Positions 1-6,062 of a stretch of 6,375 nucleotides of DNA are shown here, in pieces; position 1 is the first letter of the stretch, and the number at the start of each line of letters is the position of its first letter. The notes below the pieces were generated by a model. It saw only the letters and a list, made by a program, of their open reading frames with translations, had not been told where the DNA came from and did not search any database. Origin of the DNA: Deltaproteobacteria bacterium (GTDB lineage Bacteria; Desulfobacterota; Binatia; UBA9968; CAXXLF01); assembly GCA_022571535.1 (NCBI GenBank), contig JACZXR010000151.1, forward strand, positions 1 through 6,375, read 5' to 3'. Both the position numbers and the translations under genes were made by a program.

Positions 1-738
1 CCCCGCCGGGGCATTCACGGCCTCGAGGTTGATAAGTGCCTGTCGGACCGCTTCGCGCGTGTACCGCTCATAATCTTTTTGGTCGGTAAAATACCCGAAT
101 TCCACCCTCCCACCACCACCGAAACTACCCACCTGGCGGTTTTCTCCCTCCTCTGCAATGCAGGTAACATTGAGCCTTGTCAGCGGCTGAACATCCCCCA
201 AAACCCATCCCTGGGAAGAGGCTATAAGCACGATCTTGTGTTCAGATGCAAGCGAGACAAAAACCTTTTTAATTCGGGGGTCTAAACTCCGTGCGAGATG
301 GTCCATCTCGTAAAGCAGCCCACTCTTTTTCTCTAACGGAACTTGGGTAACTGAGTCTCCCACGGGATAGAGATCGTGCGGTTGACCTTTTCCCTCTCCC
401 ACTTGCACGGGCAGCGATGACTCCCGATTTTGAGTGATAAACTGGGCGGTGCGAGCGGCCAATTCGAGATTTTCTATAGTGATATCGTCAGTAAAGGCAT
501 AGCCGGTTTTGGCCCCTGCCAGCACTCGCACCCCAACCCCATTGGCCGTGGAATGGGAGGCATTCTTAACCATCCCTTCCTCCAGGCTAATTGCCTCGTT
601 GACTCTATATTCGAAATACAGGTCCGCGTAATCAGCCTTCCCGCCCAAGGCCCCGGCCAAGACCTTATCTAGGTCCCGTGAGGACACCCCAAAATGCCGA
701 TCAAGAAACGACGCAGCTGGAATTACTTCTTTCGCCAT
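1..738 (-). CDS. tldD: TldD metalloprotease, N-terminal 246 residues (3' end beyond window)
   Basis: TldD pairs with PmbA/TldE to form a cytosolic zinc metalloprotease that degrades unfolded peptides and matures some modified peptides. I translated the minus strand from the ATG at 738-736: one open frame of 246 codons runs to base 1. The TldD N-terminal signature is clear: an ADYADLYFEYR strand (residues 35-45), then SLEEGMVKNASHSTANGVGV (51-70) and the RVLAGAKTGYAFTDD segment (71-85). A glycine run SFGGGGR (205-211) and a closing VNAPAG (241-246) follow. In the family, the APAG segment comes just before the HExxxH zinc motif, so the active site should lie shortly outside the window; family length is about 480 residues. 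The start is secure: GAGG/AGGAA sits upstream and an in-frame TGA lies four codons before the ATG. It is transcribed divergently from the GAPDH-like gene. No frameshift is visible in the part seen. Confidence 0.93.
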   Translation of the reverse strand, partial: MAKEVIPAASFLDRHFGVSSRDLDKVLAGALGGKADYADLYFEYRVNEAISLEEGMVKNASHSTANGVGVRVLAGAKTGYAFTDDITIENLELAARTAQFITQNRESSLPVQVGEGKGQPHDLYPVGDSVTQVPLEKKSGLLYEMDHLARSLDPRIKKVFVSLASEHKIVLIASSQGWVLGDVQPLTRLNVTCIAEEGENRQVGSFGGGGRVEFGYFTDQKDYERYTREAVRQALINLEAVNAPAG

Positions 739-770
739 AGCTTCTTTTCCTCACGCAAATACCGGGGGGC

Positions 771-782
771 AGCTTGCAAGCT
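771..782. repeat. 12-bp perfect palindrome in the tldD leader
   Basis: AGCTTGCAAGCT equals its own reverse complement. It lies 33 bases upstream of the tldD ATG and just downstream of the candidate -10. It could be an operator or a small hairpin in the mRNA leader. One 12-bp palindrome is only modest evidence of function. Confidence 0.4.
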
Positions 783-792
783 CATTATTTAC

Positions 793-821
793 GTTATAAA
801 GAGACCTCAATTGGACAGCAA
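793..821 (-). promoter_or_regulatory. candidate sigma70-type promoter for tldD
   Basis: On the minus strand, TTGCTG (821-816) and TATAAC (798-793) are separated by exactly 17 bases, upstream of the tldD start. The -10 match is good and the -35 is partial. This predicts a leader of roughly 50 bases that includes the palindrome at 771-782. It is a pattern match only. Confidence 0.35.
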
Positions 822-915
822 GATGCCTTTCTCTTGCCCAAAAATTATAGTATATGTTCAGGGTGAAAAGAATAGGCAACTCAACCGATCCATAAAATCT
901 ATTTAAGGTGCGCCC

Positions 916-1980
916 ATGGGTAAAAAGATTGTTCATGTGGTGGGGACAGGAACCGTTGGAGAACCGTTAATTGGCATCCTGGCCACTTTTCGTAAGCAGT
1001 TCGGCATCGATGAGGTAACCTTTCATAAGCGAACCCCTCTTCTGACCGACCGGTCTAAGGTCATCGCGGTAGGACAGAAAGGTGCCAAACTCTGCGTTGA
1101 TAAGGACCGCTGGCAGAGCTTCAAGGATATGAGCATGGAGCCCTGCTACGAGGCCGAGGAGGCCATCGAGAGGGCCAATGTGATCATCGATTGCACCCCG
1201 GTAGGAAACGAAAACAAGGACAAGTACTACAAGCATTATGCGAACAACGGACGGGGGTTTATTGCCCAGGGGAGCGAGTTTGGCTTTGGCAAGATGTATG
1301 CCCGAGGGGTCAATGACCAGGTCCTCAAGAGAGGGAGCGACCAATTCATCCAGGTGGTGAGCTGTAACACCCACAATCTGGCGGTTCTCATCGACACCAT
1401 CGCTTTAGGCCCTGAAAAGGAGAACAACCTTGAAGAGAGCCGATTCGTCTGCATGCGCCGGGCCAACGACCTCAGCCAGGAGGGCGATTTCATCCCTGCG
1501 CCCGAGGTGGAGAAACACGACGACCCCCGTTTTGGCACACACCAGGGGAGAGACGCTTATCACCTCTTTAAAACCTTGGATCTCGACTTGGACATCTACT
1601 CCTCAGTCCTTAAGTTAAACACCCAGTACATGCATACCATCTATTTTGACTTGAAACTCCGCCGAGCCATATCGATGGACGAGGTGATGCGCCGGATCAC
1701 TATGAACAGGAGAATCGCCCTGACAAGTAAAAAATCTACGGCTGCGGTATTCTCCTTCGGTCGGGATCACGGGCTCTTTGGACGCATTCTCAGCCAAACC
1801 GTCATCGTACGCCAGAGTTTGGCCTTAAGGGGAGACCGAGAGGTAATCGGCATGTGCTTTACTCCTCAGGACGGTAACCCTCTATTGAGCAGTATCGCAG
1901 CAACGCTTTGGTTCCTCTACCCCGATTCCTATGATAATCTGCTCGACAACCTGAGGCCCTACTTCTTTCAGGAAATCTGA
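916..1980 (+). CDS. archaeal-type (type II) glyceraldehyde-3-phosphate dehydrogenase homologue
   Basis: This 354-residue protein resembles the archaeal class of phosphorylating NAD(P)-dependent GAPDH, which oxidises glyceraldehyde-3-phosphate to 1,3-bisphosphoglycerate in the cytosol. A Rossmann nucleotide-binding start is visible as VVGTGTVGEP (residues 8-17). The catalytic cysteine is C150 in VVSCNTHNL, where archaeal enzymes typically read VVSCNTTGL. The FVCMRRAND strand (177-185) matches the archaeal 'VRRAADP' region. The putative catalytic histidine is H240 in QYMHTIYFDL, matching the archaeal MHMHT motif, and FGRDHGLFGR (281-290) matches the archaeal YGRDLGR segment. Archaeal enzymes are about 335-345 residues, so this one is slightly long, with an acidic/histidine-rich stretch around 195-215. 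An AAGGTG Shine-Dalgarno at 905-910 supports the ATG. It is monocistronic here and converges on the DUF192 gene with a 6-bp gap. The fold assignment is fairly safe; substrate and cofactor are not shown, and a related non-glycolytic dehydrogenase is possible. Confidence 0.8.
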   Translation: MGKKIVHVVGTGTVGEPLIGILATFRKQFGIDEVTFHKRTPLLTDRSKVIAVGQKGAKLCVDKDRWQSFKDMSMEPCYEAEEAIERANVIIDCTPVGNENKDKYYKHYANNGRGFIAQGSEFGFGKMYARGVNDQVLKRGSDQFIQVVSCNTHNLAVLIDTIALGPEKENNLEESRFVCMRRANDLSQEGDFIPAPEVEKHDDPRFGTHQGRDAYHLFKTLDLDLDIYSSVLKLNTQYMHTIYFDLKLRRAISMDEVMRRITMNRRIALTSKKSTAAVFSFGRDHGLFGRILSQTVIVRQSLALRGDREVIGMCFTPQDGNPLLSSIAATLWFLYPDSYDNLLDNLRPYFFQEI

Positions 1981-2000
1981 GAGTCACTAGTCCTTGACTC
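1981..2000. terminator. 6-bp stem/8-nt loop hairpin between convergent genes, possible weak bidirectional terminator
   Basis: GAGTCA (1981-1986) and TGACTC (1995-2000) form a perfect 6-bp stem around an 8-base loop. It starts immediately after the GAPDH-like stop codon and overlaps the last codons and stop of the DUF192 gene. There is no U-run on either strand, so it is not a textbook intrinsic terminator. Its position between two convergent genes is the main argument for function. Confidence 0.3.
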
Positions 2001-2514
2001 CCTCCAGGGAGATCCCCTCAAACCGGACGGCATCCCCTACCTCTATGATTTTACGCCGGGCCAGACCACCCCTGACTTCCAGCACAAACTGGCTTGGAAC
2101 CAATACCGACAGCGATGCCGTCGAAAAAGGCACCGCTTCGTGGACAATCCCAACAACCCTCTGATGACTGCTGATAAAGATGAGATCCAGAGAGAGAGGA
2201 GTGTTTTTCATCCAAAAGGTTTGGACCTTTTCATCGGGGAATAGAAACAGCATTCCCTGATCATCGCCCAACTTGTCCCGGTATTGCAGGCCAAGTGTCC
2301 GCCGTGCCGGAGTATCTGCCACCTCGACCCTCAACGATAACTCTGCGCCACTTTTTCCCCGGATGACAACGCGAGAATCGGATCGGCAGGCAAAGAGACC
2401 GACCAGTGATGACAGGAGACAAACGGTCAATGAAAAATAGGGTGAGCGGAAAGATTTAGCGGTCTGCCCCTTTGTCTCCCCGGGAGTTGCGGGGTGAGCC
2501 TTCTGGAGCACCAT
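1987..2514 (-). CDS. DUF192 family protein, probable lipoprotein
   Basis: This 175-residue protein carries the DUF192 (PF02643) core, whose biochemical role is not established. The family pattern is plain: TLGLQYRDKLGDDQGMLFLF (residues 73-92), the hallmark FWMKNTPLSLD (100-110), a central HEAVPF (125-130), and FVLEVRGG (143-150) near the end. The N-terminus is a basic stretch, a hydrophobic segment (about 27-41) and LFAC with C43 as the likely lipidated cysteine, so the protein is probably exported and membrane-anchored. The n-region is long for a signal peptide. No better in-frame ATG exists, although the second codon, GTG, could also start. The start lies 12 bases after the stop of the iron-sulfur oxidoreductase gene, with only a weak CAGAG upstream. 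Translational coupling to that gene is therefore likely, and the two are probably co-transcribed. Confidence 0.88.
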   Translation of the reverse strand: MVLQKAHPATPGETKGQTAKSFRSPYFSLTVCLLSSLVGLFACRSDSRVVIRGKSGAELSLRVEVADTPARRTLGLQYRDKLGDDQGMLFLFPDEKVQTFWMKNTPLSLDLIFISSHQRVVGIVHEAVPFSTASLSVLVPSQFVLEVRGGLARRKIIEVGDAVRFEGISLEGVKD

Positions 2515-2526
2515 CGCATCTCTGAG

Positions 2527-4605
2527 TTAGAGCCCCTTGGGGCGTTGGATGGAGTTTTTTGAGACAACCCCTGGGTCTTCTTTGACCGGTTTTCCCGCAG
2601 ACCCTCGCTTATTTCGCAGATTCATCGCCACGAGCTCAGCGACATCCAAAATCTTTAGGGCCGTCCCCGTCTCTTCCTTCGCCGCCTCGTCAGAGAACAT
2701 CTTCATGCAGAACGGGCAGCCGGTAGCTACCGTCGTGGCCCCTGTCTTCTTCAGCTCGCGATAGCGGTTGGTGCTCACACGTTCGGTCCCGGGCTCTTCT
2801 TCCTTCCAGAACTGCGCGCCCCCTGCTCCGCAGCAAAAGCTGTTCTTGCGGGTGCGAGGAGGCTCGCTCAGCTTAAGGCCCATCGAGCGGATGACCTGAC
2901 GGGGCTGGTCGTAAACCCCATTATGCCGTCCCAGATAACAGGGGTCGTGATAGGTGACTTGACCATTTGAGGTCTCCAGACTGTCAAGCTTACCAGCCTT
3001 GATGAGGTCATTTATAAATTCTGTATGGTGCCTGACCACATAGTTCCCGCCAAACTGTGGGTACTCGTTCCCGATTGTATGGAAGCAGTGCGGACAAGTG
3101 GTAACAATAACCCTGGGGTTAACAGCATTAAGGGTCTCAATATTCTCACTTGCGAGCTGAGAGAAAAGATACTCATTGCCTGCTCGACGCGCCGCGTCAC
3201 CCGTGCACTTCTCCCGCGGCCCCAGCACTGCCCAGTTCAACCCGGCCTCATTCAAAACCTCAGCCATGCTACCGGCAATCTTCTGGGCCCGAGGGTCGGT
3301 TGAAGCGGCGCATCCTACCCAGTAGAGAACATCTGGATTGGGGTGCTTACCTACCGTAGGAACTTCAAACGGGACCTTCTCCGCCCACTCAAGGCGCTTG
3401 TCTGCCGCAATATTCCAGGGGTTACCAGCCCTCTCCATACCATTAAAGGCGTTAGTCAACTCTTTGGGGAATTCCGCCTGCATCAAGACCCGTTCGCGGC
3501 GTACGTCTATGATATGGAGCATCTGCTCGTTACCCACTGGGCAGACTTCAATGCAGGCATTACAGGTAGTGCAAGCCCAGGTGGCCTCACTGTTGAGAGC
3601 AAAATCGAGGAGGGGCCGAGGACTCTTCTCCCCTGCAGAAAACGGGCCTGAGATCCGGTTCAGCTCATAGCGCTCGTTGATCAGGATCGCTGCAGGACTC
3701 AGAGCCTTGCCAGTGACGTAGGCTGGGCAAACCTCCTGGCAGCGGTTACACATAATACAACTATAGGCGTCCAGCAGGCGGGGCCAGGAGAAGTCCTCAA
3801 GCCGGGCCGCTCCAAAGGATTCCTCCTTCTCGAAGTCCATAGGCTCCAGCACTCCCGGTTTCTCCTTTTTCAGGGCCAGGTTGATAGGTGCCATAAGCAG
3901 GTGGATGTGCTTGGATCTAGGAAAGTAGGGAATAAACACCAGGATGGAACCAAGGGCTCCCCACCAGAAAAAATGATGGAGAACTTCCATCATGCCAGGG
4001 TCCATACCGGAAAAGAGACCCGAAAATGTCCACGCTACCGGCTGGTAGGGGTCAAAGCCCTCCTGGGCAAGTTGCGCGGCCTTGGAGAGAAGACGGCTTC
4101 CAACGTGGAAGACTATGAAGGCGCCCACAATTGCCGAATCACGAGGGATACCGCTGCTTATTTGTTCATGCAAGGGGACTTTAGAGGTGAAGGTAAGAAC
4201 CGAGGGTTGCGCCACAAACCGGCGGATCATCAGACCAGCGATCCCAACTAAGACACACCCAGTCAGAAGATCCGCTGGTAGATTGAAATAATTCCACGCC
4301 CCTCCACGAGCGTTAAACAGGAAGAAACCCTCCAAGACATCGACAACGTTAACCAAAAAGTAGTACACGAAGCCATAGAAGACCAGCGCGTGCAGAATGG
4401 AGATTAGCGGGCGCTTCTTGAACACGGTCTGCTGGATGAGGACTATCCACAACGCACCTAGGATGCGCTGTGGCAAGCGGTCGAAGCGAGGGGCAGGTTT
4501 GCCGCGCACGATGGTCTTGATGACACGATAGAACCCAATCCCAGCGTAGTACAGAGACACAATCGCAAGGAGCAAGAACAATACCTTCTCAAGGGTCAAA
4601 AGCAT
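2527..4605 (-). CDS. EMO/FadF-like membrane iron-sulfur oxidoreductase (ETF:quinone oxidoreductase type)
   Basis: This 692-residue protein has the architecture of EtfAB:menaquinone oxidoreductases (EMO; FadF/YwjF in Bacillus), which pass electrons from electron-transfer flavoprotein to membrane quinone during acyl-CoA oxidation. The NarI-like N-terminus has about five membrane segments (near 5-27, 66-92, 109-128, 156-178, 205-228). Histidines that may ligate haem b lie in or near them (H72, H167, H210/H211; also SKHIH at 231-235). Two [4Fe-4S] motifs follow: C283-x2-C286-x2-C289-x3-C293P and C345-x2-C348-x2-C351-x3-C355P. Then come two heterodisulfide-reductase CCG domains. The second is complete: C556-x34-C591-C592-G-x36-C630-x2-C633. 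The first reads CTG in place of CCG: C432-x34-C467-T-G-x34-C504-x2-C507. The tail after 662 is basic and probably disordered. GGAG (4614-4611) five bases before the ATG supports the start. The gene lies downstream of iclR and 12 bases ahead of the DUF192 gene. A different HdrD-like electron donor cannot be excluded. Confidence 0.85.
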   Translation of the reverse strand: MLLTLEKVLFLLLAIVSLYYAGIGFYRVIKTIVRGKPAPRFDRLPQRILGALWIVLIQQTVFKKRPLISILHALVFYGFVYYFLVNVVDVLEGFFLFNARGGAWNYFNLPADLLTGCVLVGIAGLMIRRFVAQPSVLTFTSKVPLHEQISSGIPRDSAIVGAFIVFHVGSRLLSKAAQLAQEGFDPYQPVAWTFSGLFSGMDPGMMEVLHHFFWWGALGSILVFIPYFPRSKHIHLLMAPINLALKKEKPGVLEPMDFEKEESFGAARLEDFSWPRLLDAYSCIMCNRCQEVCPAYVTGKALSPAAILINERYELNRISGPFSAGEKSPRPLLDFALNSEATWACTTCNACIEVCPVGNEQMLHIIDVRRERVLMQAEFPKELTNAFNGMERAGNPWNIAADKRLEWAEKVPFEVPTVGKHPNPDVLYWVGCAASTDPRAQKIAGSMAEVLNEAGLNWAVLGPREKCTGDAARRAGNEYLFSQLASENIETLNAVNPRVIVTTCPHCFHTIGNEYPQFGGNYVVRHHTEFINDLIKAGKLDSLETSNGQVTYHDPCYLGRHNGVYDQPRQVIRSMGLKLSEPPRTRKNSFCCGAGGAQFWKEEEPGTERVSTNRYRELKKTGATTVATGCPFCMKMFSDEAAKEETGTALKILDVAELVAMNLRNKRGSAGKPVKEDPGVVSKNSIQRPKGL

Positions 4606-4875
4606 AGACTCTCCACTTGGTTACAGGGTTCCGCGAAGCAACGATGAGTCTTTAGGCCTCCCAGTCAACCACCTTAGAGAGTAGCTTTCACCGAAAGGAT
4701 GAAAAGTCAAGCAAAACAGACAGGGTCCTCTACAAACAGGCAATGCCATCTGTCCGTGCAGGTCCAGATACAACTTACTAGTCTGGGAATAGGAGAGGGT
4801 AAACACAGGTGAAGGAAATGAGAGCCAGGGGATCAAGTGGCGAAGCTATTGGCAAGGAATGGAGTAGTCCAAACC
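4606..4875. other. 270-bp non-coding gap between iclR and the EMO-like gene
   Basis: No convincing gene is seen here. A minus-strand frame at 4836-4621 exists, but its composition is not protein-like. On the minus strand there is a TTGACT (4707-4712 on the plus strand) but no good -10 at 16-18 bases, so I cannot name a promoter for the EMO-like gene. A short stem CTTTC-ACC-GAAAG lies at 4687-4699. The gap is long enough to hold a regulated promoter or an IclR operator, or it may simply be an mRNA leader read through from iclR. Confidence 0.5.
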
Positions 4876-4881
4876 CTACTC
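4862..4881 (-). terminator. 6-bp stem/8-nt loop hairpin spanning the iclR stop codon
   Basis: GAGTAG (4862-4867) and CTACTC (4876-4881) are perfect inverted arms around 8 bases, overlapping the iclR stop TAG (4878-4876). No U-run follows on the minus strand, so termination would be weak or absent. The geometry (6-8-6, at a stop codon) repeats that of the hairpin at 1981-2000. Confidence 0.25.
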
Positions 4882-5655
4882 ATGATACCCGAGGCGCTTG
4901 GAGAGCTCATTGCCACCCTTGAGGATCAGGGGTATAATATCTTTTTCCATCTTTTCTCGAGTCAAGCGGTGCGCCGGTCCTGCTACTGAGAGGCTCCCCA
5001 CCAGGCCCCGAGTATGGTCACGTACCGGCACCGCCACGAATTGCACATCTTCAATAAACTCACCTAAATCTACCGCATAACCTTCCTGACCTATCTCTTG
5101 GATCTGCTTGAGAAGGAGCGGGAGATCAACGATCGTCTTATCCGTATAACGTGCCAGTTTGTCGGGAAGACCATTTTTCAGCTCCTCCTCCGAGTCAAAG
5201 GCCAGATAAACCTTTCCCGGTGCGGTACAGTGCAATGGAAGGATATCCCCCAGAAAAGAGGCCACTCGGACTGGACTTTTCGATTCGACAAAGTCTAAAG
5301 GCACAACCTCTTGCCCTCTTCTCAAAGCGACAAAGGCACTCTCCCTGGTCTCATGTGCCAACATCTCGAGTGTGGACTGGGCCTGGTGCAAGAATCCTAT
5401 CTGGTGCACATAGGCCTGACCCAACTGAAGACATTTTAGGCCTAACCGATAGTTCTCTGTTGCCTTATTCTGTTCGATATAGCCACGGGCCTCAAGGGTC
5501 GCGAGGAGGCGAAACACATTGTTTTTATGAAGCTTTAACCTCTTACTCAGTTCCGTAACCCCAATCTCGTCTCCTCCCTGGCGAAACTGTTCCATAACAT
5601 CAAGGGAATGAGACACGGATTGAATAACGTAATTGGATTTCTCTCTTCGAACCAT
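4876..5655 (-). CDS. IclR-family transcriptional regulator
   Basis: This is a 259-residue IclR-family DNA-binding regulator. The family acts as dimers or tetramers that sense small organic acids or aromatic metabolites. The winged helix-turn-helix spans about residues 10-62: IGVTELSKRLKLHKNNVFRL (31-50) holds the turn and recognition helix, and ATLEARGYIEQ (52-62) enters the wing. The ligand-binding domain follows, with LHCTAPGKVYLAF (141-153) and a long match from EGYAVDLGEFIEDVQFVAVP (191-210) to GSLSVAGPAHRL (220-231), both typical of the IclR effector domain. I chose the ATG at 5655 because GGAGG lies four bases upstream. The same frame stays open to a TTG at 5718, which would add 21 residues, but neither it nor an ATG at 5685 has a Shine-Dalgarno. 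The gene is upstream of, and co-directional with, the EMO-like gene, so that gene is its likeliest target. Autoregulation is common in the family. The effector is unknown. Confidence 0.93.
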   Translation of the reverse strand: MVRREKSNYVIQSVSHSLDVMEQFRQGGDEIGVTELSKRLKLHKNNVFRLLATLEARGYIEQNKATENYRLGLKCLQLGQAYVHQIGFLHQAQSTLEMLAHETRESAFVALRRGQEVVPLDFVESKSPVRVASFLGDILPLHCTAPGKVYLAFDSEEELKNGLPDKLARYTDKTIVDLPLLLKQIQEIGQEGYAVDLGEFIEDVQFVAVPVRDHTRGLVGSLSVAGPAHRLTREKMEKDIIPLILKGGNELSKRLGYHE

Positions 5656-5659
5656 ATCG

Positions 5660-5664
5660 CCTCC
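5660..5664 (-). promoter_or_regulatory. ribosome binding site that fixes the iclR start
   Basis: GGAGG on the minus strand, four bases before the ATG at 5655. It is one of the strongest Shine-Dalgarno matches in the window and argues against the upstream TTG (5718) and ATG (5685) starts. Confidence 0.8.
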
Positions 5665-5729
5665 ATCAAAAAAACCCTTGCCCATGAGTTGCAAAGGCTG
5701 AGCAGTGGTCCTAAACAAAAAAGTGTTTT

Positions 5730-5758
5730 AATCTATCTTAGGCCTTTAGTGTTGTCAA
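5730..5758 (-). promoter_or_regulatory. sigma70-type promoter for iclR
   Basis: On the minus strand, a perfect TTGACA (5758-5753) is followed after exactly 17 bases by TAGATT (5735-5730). Transcription would start near 5723, giving a leader of about 68 bases before the ATG at 5655. The spacer holds the palindrome AGGCCT within CTAAAGGCCTAAG, a possible operator half-site pair, although six bases is weak evidence. A start site near 5723 would leave the TTG at 5718 only a few bases into the transcript, which also favours the ATG at 5655. Confidence 0.6.
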
Positions 5759-5776
5759 ATGGCGACTAATAATAAG

Positions 5777-5973
5777 TTAACCCCGATCCGAAATTATTCC
5801 GCTCGTGAAATACTCCCTGATGAGCATCAGGCCTCGCCAAAGAGCTGCTTTTACCGTGAATCGGCAACTCACCTCTAGTATAATTGCAGGCCGAAGATCA
5901 AAATGTCGGTAACTCCTGTCATATGGTGTCCAAAACCGCAAATGCCTCGATTGTTTTTTCGGATCGGGGTTAA
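5777..5973. repeat. exact 17-bp inverted repeats bounding a 197-bp segment (possible MITE-like element or paired operators)
   Basis: TTAACCCCGATCCGAAA at 5777-5793 recurs as its exact reverse complement at 5957-5973, with 163 bp between the arms. Similarity stops at both arm boundaries. Both outer ends are TTAA, itself palindromic, so TTAA could be a target-site duplication with 13-bp terminal repeats inside. No transposase is encoded. Alternatives are two oppositely oriented binding sites for one regulator, such as the adjacent IclR protein, or a long-range RNA stem. The repeat is certain; its nature is not. Confidence 0.6.
5816..5831. repeat. 16-bp palindrome inside the inverted-repeat segment
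   Basis: CCTGATG-AG-CATCAGG: two perfect 7-bp arms around two bases. The two-base gap is too short for a stable RNA loop, so it reads better as a dimer-binding operator. It lies about 60-80 bp upstream of the iclR -35 element, a plausible position for control of the divergent or iclR promoter. Confidence 0.4.
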
Positions 5974-5981
5974 GAGCAATA

Positions 5982-6027
5982 AACGGTCAGGGGTCGGCCA
6001 CCAGACAAAAGCTAAAGGTCGACCGTT
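5982..6027 (+). repeat. AACGGTC/GACCGTT inverted repeat upstream of the terminal ORF
   Basis: AACGGTC (5982-5988) and GACCGTT (6021-6027) form a 7-bp stem around 32 bases. The right arm overlaps the palindrome GGTCGACC (6017-6024). In a plus-strand transcript it would lie 25 bases before the AAGGAG of the terminal ORF. It could be a leader hairpin; chance is also possible. Confidence 0.25.
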
Positions 6028-6062
6028 GAAGTCTGAATGCCACCTATATTGAAGGAGACTCA

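Noticed and set aside
79..672. Plus-strand frames (79-285 and 430-672) opposite tldD
   Set aside because: The minus strand carries an uninterrupted 246-codon TldD frame with family motifs; these are shadows.
846..851. TATAGT as a -10 box for the GAPDH-like gene
   Set aside because: No acceptable -35 hexamer lies 16-18 bases upstream, so I did not call a promoter.
967..1374. Minus-strand 135-codon open frame opposite the GAPDH-like gene
   Set aside because: It is the antisense shadow of a well-supported gene with clear family motifs on the plus strand.
2694..3585. Cysteine-rich coding segments as possible metal riboswitch or toxin-like genes
   Set aside because: The cysteines are fully explained by the ferredoxin and CCG motifs of the EMO-like protein.
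4621..4836. Minus-strand 71-codon frame between iclR and the EMO-like gene
   Set aside because: It is rich in Cys, Pro, Ser and Leu, has no Shine-Dalgarno and no recognisable motif, and covers what looks like a leader or promoter region.
5656..5718. 21-residue N-terminal extension of IclR from a TTG at 5718
   Set aside because: The ATG at 5655 has GGAGG four bases upstream, and the first residues of the known IclR fold begin after it. The TTG would lie almost at the predicted transcription start.
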